This document shows, in pieces, positions 5,604 to 6,994 of a DNA stretch of 6,994 bases. Source of the stretch: CAYJPV01 sp964396055 (GTDB taxonomy: Bacteria > Acidobacteriota > Vicinamibacteria > Vicinamibacterales > JAKQTR01); the NCBI GenBank assembly GCA_964396055.1, contig CAYNDV010000201.1:1-6994 (forward strand), written 5' to 3'. The notes beneath the pieces were generated by a model. It made no database searches and had not been told where the DNA came from. It saw nothing but the letters and a program-made list of their open reading frames with translations. The number at the start of each line of letters is the position of its first letter. Position 1 is the stretch's first letter. The position numbers and the translations under genes are program-made.

Positions 5604-5625
5604 GTCGCCACCGAGGCGGGATCCG

Positions 5626-6771
5626 TCACTTCGGCGTCTGGTCGCGCACCCGGTACGCGGCGGCCAGCGTCGGCCCGACGCCGTAGGACGAGAACAGCAC
5701 GCGCAACGCGGCGCTGTCGCCCGCCATCCGCTGCCGGAACACGTCAACGTTGAGGGCTTTGCGCGCGGCGTCGAGGGGCTCGCCACGCGCGATGGCCGAC
5801 GCGGCGTGCGCGTCGACCGCGCGCAGGAAGTCGCGCAACAGCGTCACCTGGCCGTCGCCCCGGTAGACGGGGCCGTGGCCGGGCACGTACACCCTCGCGC
5901 CCAGCGCCAGCAGGGCATCCAGGCTGGCGGCCCACTCCCCGGGAAACGACTGATCGCCGCCAACAATCGGGATCGGCCCGACCAGCAGATCGCCGGTCAC
6001 GACCACGCCCTCCGCCGGCAGCACCACGGCGAGATCCCCGTGGGTATGGCTGCGCCCGAGACGCCGGATCTCGATGGCGCGCCCGCCGCGATGCAGCGTC
6101 AGCGACTCGTCCGCGATCAGCGTCGGCGGCACGATCTCGATGCCGGGCACCGCCGCCACCAGTTCGTCGATCAGCACGACGTCGGCTTCGTACGCGGCCC
6201 GTTCGTCCGCGGCCATCGGCGCGCCCGTCAGGCTCTTGCCGTCGGCCAGCGCCTGGCGAAGCCCAGCCGCAAACGCCTTCGCCTGCTCGCCCATGTCGCG
6301 GCGATTGGCCGCGCCCTTCTCGACCAGGTCCTTCCGCACGAAAGCATGCCCGATGAACTCGACGCCGGGGAACGCGCGGCGGTACACCTGGTTGCCCGAC
6401 ACGTGATCGACGTGCCAGTGCGTGTTCACGACGTAGCGGACCGGCTTGGGGGTAATCCGGCGCAGCGCCGCCACCGACGCCTCGGCCGAGGCCGGCGTCA
6501 GGTTCGTGTCCACCACCACCACGTCCTCGTCGTTGACGATGAGGACGACGTTGCAGTCGTTGAGGAACCCGGTGGGCTTGGTGGGGATGAGTGCGTGGAC
6601 GCCAGGCGCCACCTCTTCGACGGTGAACGACGGGGCGACCGTCGCCCGGGGAGCGGCCGGGCTGGTCTGCGCGCGGGCCACGGCACCCGGCATGAAGGAG
6701 ACGATCAGCGCGAGCGAGACGAACCAGCTGGCGGGCAGCGGCAGGCCTGCGGGCTTTCGAAGCGGGGGCAT
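5626..6771 (-). CDS. secreted metallo-beta-lactamase-fold metal hydrolase
   Basis: A 381-residue MBL-fold protein. A signal peptide is visible: basic start MPPLRKP, hydrophobic core WFVSLALIVSFMPGA (16-30), and a likely cut after ARA (32-34). The dinuclear zinc site is complete: THWHVDH (117-123; H118, H120, D122, H123), GRSHTHGD (239-246, H242), VTGD (258-261, D261) and PGHG (297-300, H299). A helical insert with many charged residues lies at 140-210. Family members include lactamases, lactonases, glyoxalases and others; the motifs do not select a substrate. The sequence is closer in style to the broad 'MBL fold metallo-hydrolase' group than to a known resistance enzyme. The ATG at 6771 is preferred over one at 6837 because GGAGG lies four bases upstream and the signal peptide starts there; the longer form would begin in repeat DNA. 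It converges on the sulfatase with a 22-base gap lacking a visible terminator. Confidence 0.9.
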   Translation of the reverse strand: MPPLRKPAGLPLPASWFVSLALIVSFMPGAVARAQTSPAAPRATVAPSFTVEEVAPGVHALIPTKPTGFLNDCNVVLIVNDEDVVVVDTNLTPASAEASVAALRRITPKPVRYVVNTHWHVDHVSGNQVYRRAFPGVEFIGHAFVRKDLVEKGAANRRDMGEQAKAFAAGLRQALADGKSLTGAPMAADERAAYEADVVLIDELVAAVPGIEIVPPTLIADESLTLHRGGRAIEIRRLGRSHTHGDLAVVLPAEGVVVTGDLLVGPIPIVGGDQSFPGEWAASLDALLALGARVYVPGHGPVYRGDGQVTLLRDFLRAVDAHAASAIARGEPLDAARKALNVDVFRQRMAGDSAALRVLFSSYGVGPTLAAAYRVRDQTPK

Positions 6772-6775
6772 CGGA

Positions 6776-6780
6776 CCTCC
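6776..6780 (-). promoter_or_regulatory. Shine-Dalgarno of the MBL-fold gene
   Basis: Minus-strand GGAGG four bases before the ATG at 6771. It is the strongest ribosome-binding sequence in the window and fixes the start against the in-frame ATG at 6837. Confidence 0.8.
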
Positions 6781-6810
6781 AAGGGTGATACCCCAGTATG
6801 ACGTTTCAGT

Positions 6811-6826
6811 TGGCCGTTTGGCCGGA
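6811..6826. repeat. TGGCCGTT octad pair
   Basis: TGGCCGTT (6811-6818) and TGGCCGGA (6819-6826), related in reverse complement to the GGCCGAAC octads elsewhere in the window. Confidence 0.6.
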
Positions 6827-6830
6827 CGAA

Positions 6831-6858
6831 GGTTCACGGTTCGCGGTTCACGGTTATG
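6831..6858. repeat. GGTTCAC heptad array, about 3.7 copies
   Basis: GGTTCAC (6831), GGTTCGC (6838), GGTTCAC (6845), GGTTATG (6852). This is the reverse complement of the AACCGTG array at 4117-4149, in the same 7-base register. Confidence 0.88.
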
Positions 6859-6909
6859 AACGGCCGTTGGGCCGTTCGGCTTTCGGCCCGTCGGCCGCGC
6901 GACAGCGTG
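6859..6909. repeat. GGCCGTT-type octads followed by an inverted CACGCTGT fragment
   Basis: Degenerate octads (AACGGCCG, TTGGGCCG, TTCGGCTT, TCGGCCCG, TCGGCCGC) run from 6859 to 6898. CGCGACAGCGTG (6898-6909) follows and is the exact reverse complement of 2586-2597. The interval 6772-6994 holds no supported gene. Confidence 0.75.
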
Positions 6910-6926
6910 AACGCCCCGAAACGTCC

Positions 6927-6936
6927 GGCTGAAGCC
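6927..6936. repeat. GGCTGAAGCC palindrome, degenerate relative of the hairpin at 2643-2660
   Basis: GGCT and AGCC can pair around GA. The same 10 bases form the core of the hairpin over the CorC-like stop codon, on the other strand. Outside the core the two copies diverge. Confidence 0.5.
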
Positions 6937-6963
6937 TTACGCCACGAAAGTCGAGTCCCGAGT

Positions 6964-6994
6964 CTCCAGCCTCTAGCCTCCAGCCTCCAGCCTC
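6964..6994. repeat. CTCCAGC heptad array running off the window edge
   Basis: CTCCAGC (6964), CTCTAGC (6971), CTCCAGC (6978), CTCCAGC (6985), CTC (6992-6994). At least 4.4 units with a 7-base period; the true end is outside the window. Confidence 0.9.

Noticed and set aside
3825..5786. A 653-codon minus-strand open frame
   Set aside because: It lies antisense to the whole sulfatase gene, crosses the repeat-filled spacer and enters the CorC-like gene. Its product is rich in Arg/His/Ala/Pro with no motif, as expected for the antisense of GC-rich DNA.
5386..6801. A 471-codon plus-strand open frame
   Set aside because: It overlaps the sulfatase end in another frame and runs antisense to the MBL-fold gene, whose zinc motifs and signal peptide are clear.

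Overview
The window is GC-rich bacterial chromosome. It holds five complete genes, the last codons of a sixth, and gene-free spacers filled with short tandem repeats. High GC, a secreted sulfatase, a LUD-family lactate gene and spacers made of the same few 7-8 base words would fit an Acidobacteriota (Vicinamibacteria-like) genome. That placement is an inference from general character; no rRNA or other marker gene is present.

Layout. Positions 1-1711 (+) hold an operon: the end of an upstream gene, an LutC/YkgG-type LUD protein (52-735), and a HAD-superfamily phosphatase with an unexplained N-terminal extension (743-1711). Positions 1712-1820 are a repeat-filled convergent spacer. Positions 1821-2459 (-) encode adenylate kinase, and 2651-3955 (-) a CNNM/CBS/CorC-HlyC membrane protein, with repeats between them. 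Positions 3956-4241 are a divergent spacer with a long GGGGCGT array and further repeat words. Positions 4242-5603 (+) encode a secreted or lipidated type I (formylglycine) sulfatase. It converges, with only 22 bases between, on a secreted metallo-beta-lactamase-fold hydrolase (5626-6771, -). Positions 6772-6994 hold no gene, only repeat words.

The genes appear to be separate functions: lactate oxidation plus a phosphatase, nucleotide homeostasis, divalent-cation transport, and periplasmic or extracellular hydrolysis. No defence system, mobile element, CRISPR array or RNA gene was seen. The signal not explained by the genes is the spacer DNA. Four spacers reuse a small vocabulary of unrelated 7-mers (GGGGCGT, AGAAGCA, AACCGTG, CTCCAGC) and 8-mers (ACGGCCGA, CACGCTGT), often in a similar order. 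The repeats touch or contain the stop codons of three of the five complete genes. One array has nine regularly spaced G-tracts, eight of them GGGG, and so is a strong G-quadruplex candidate.
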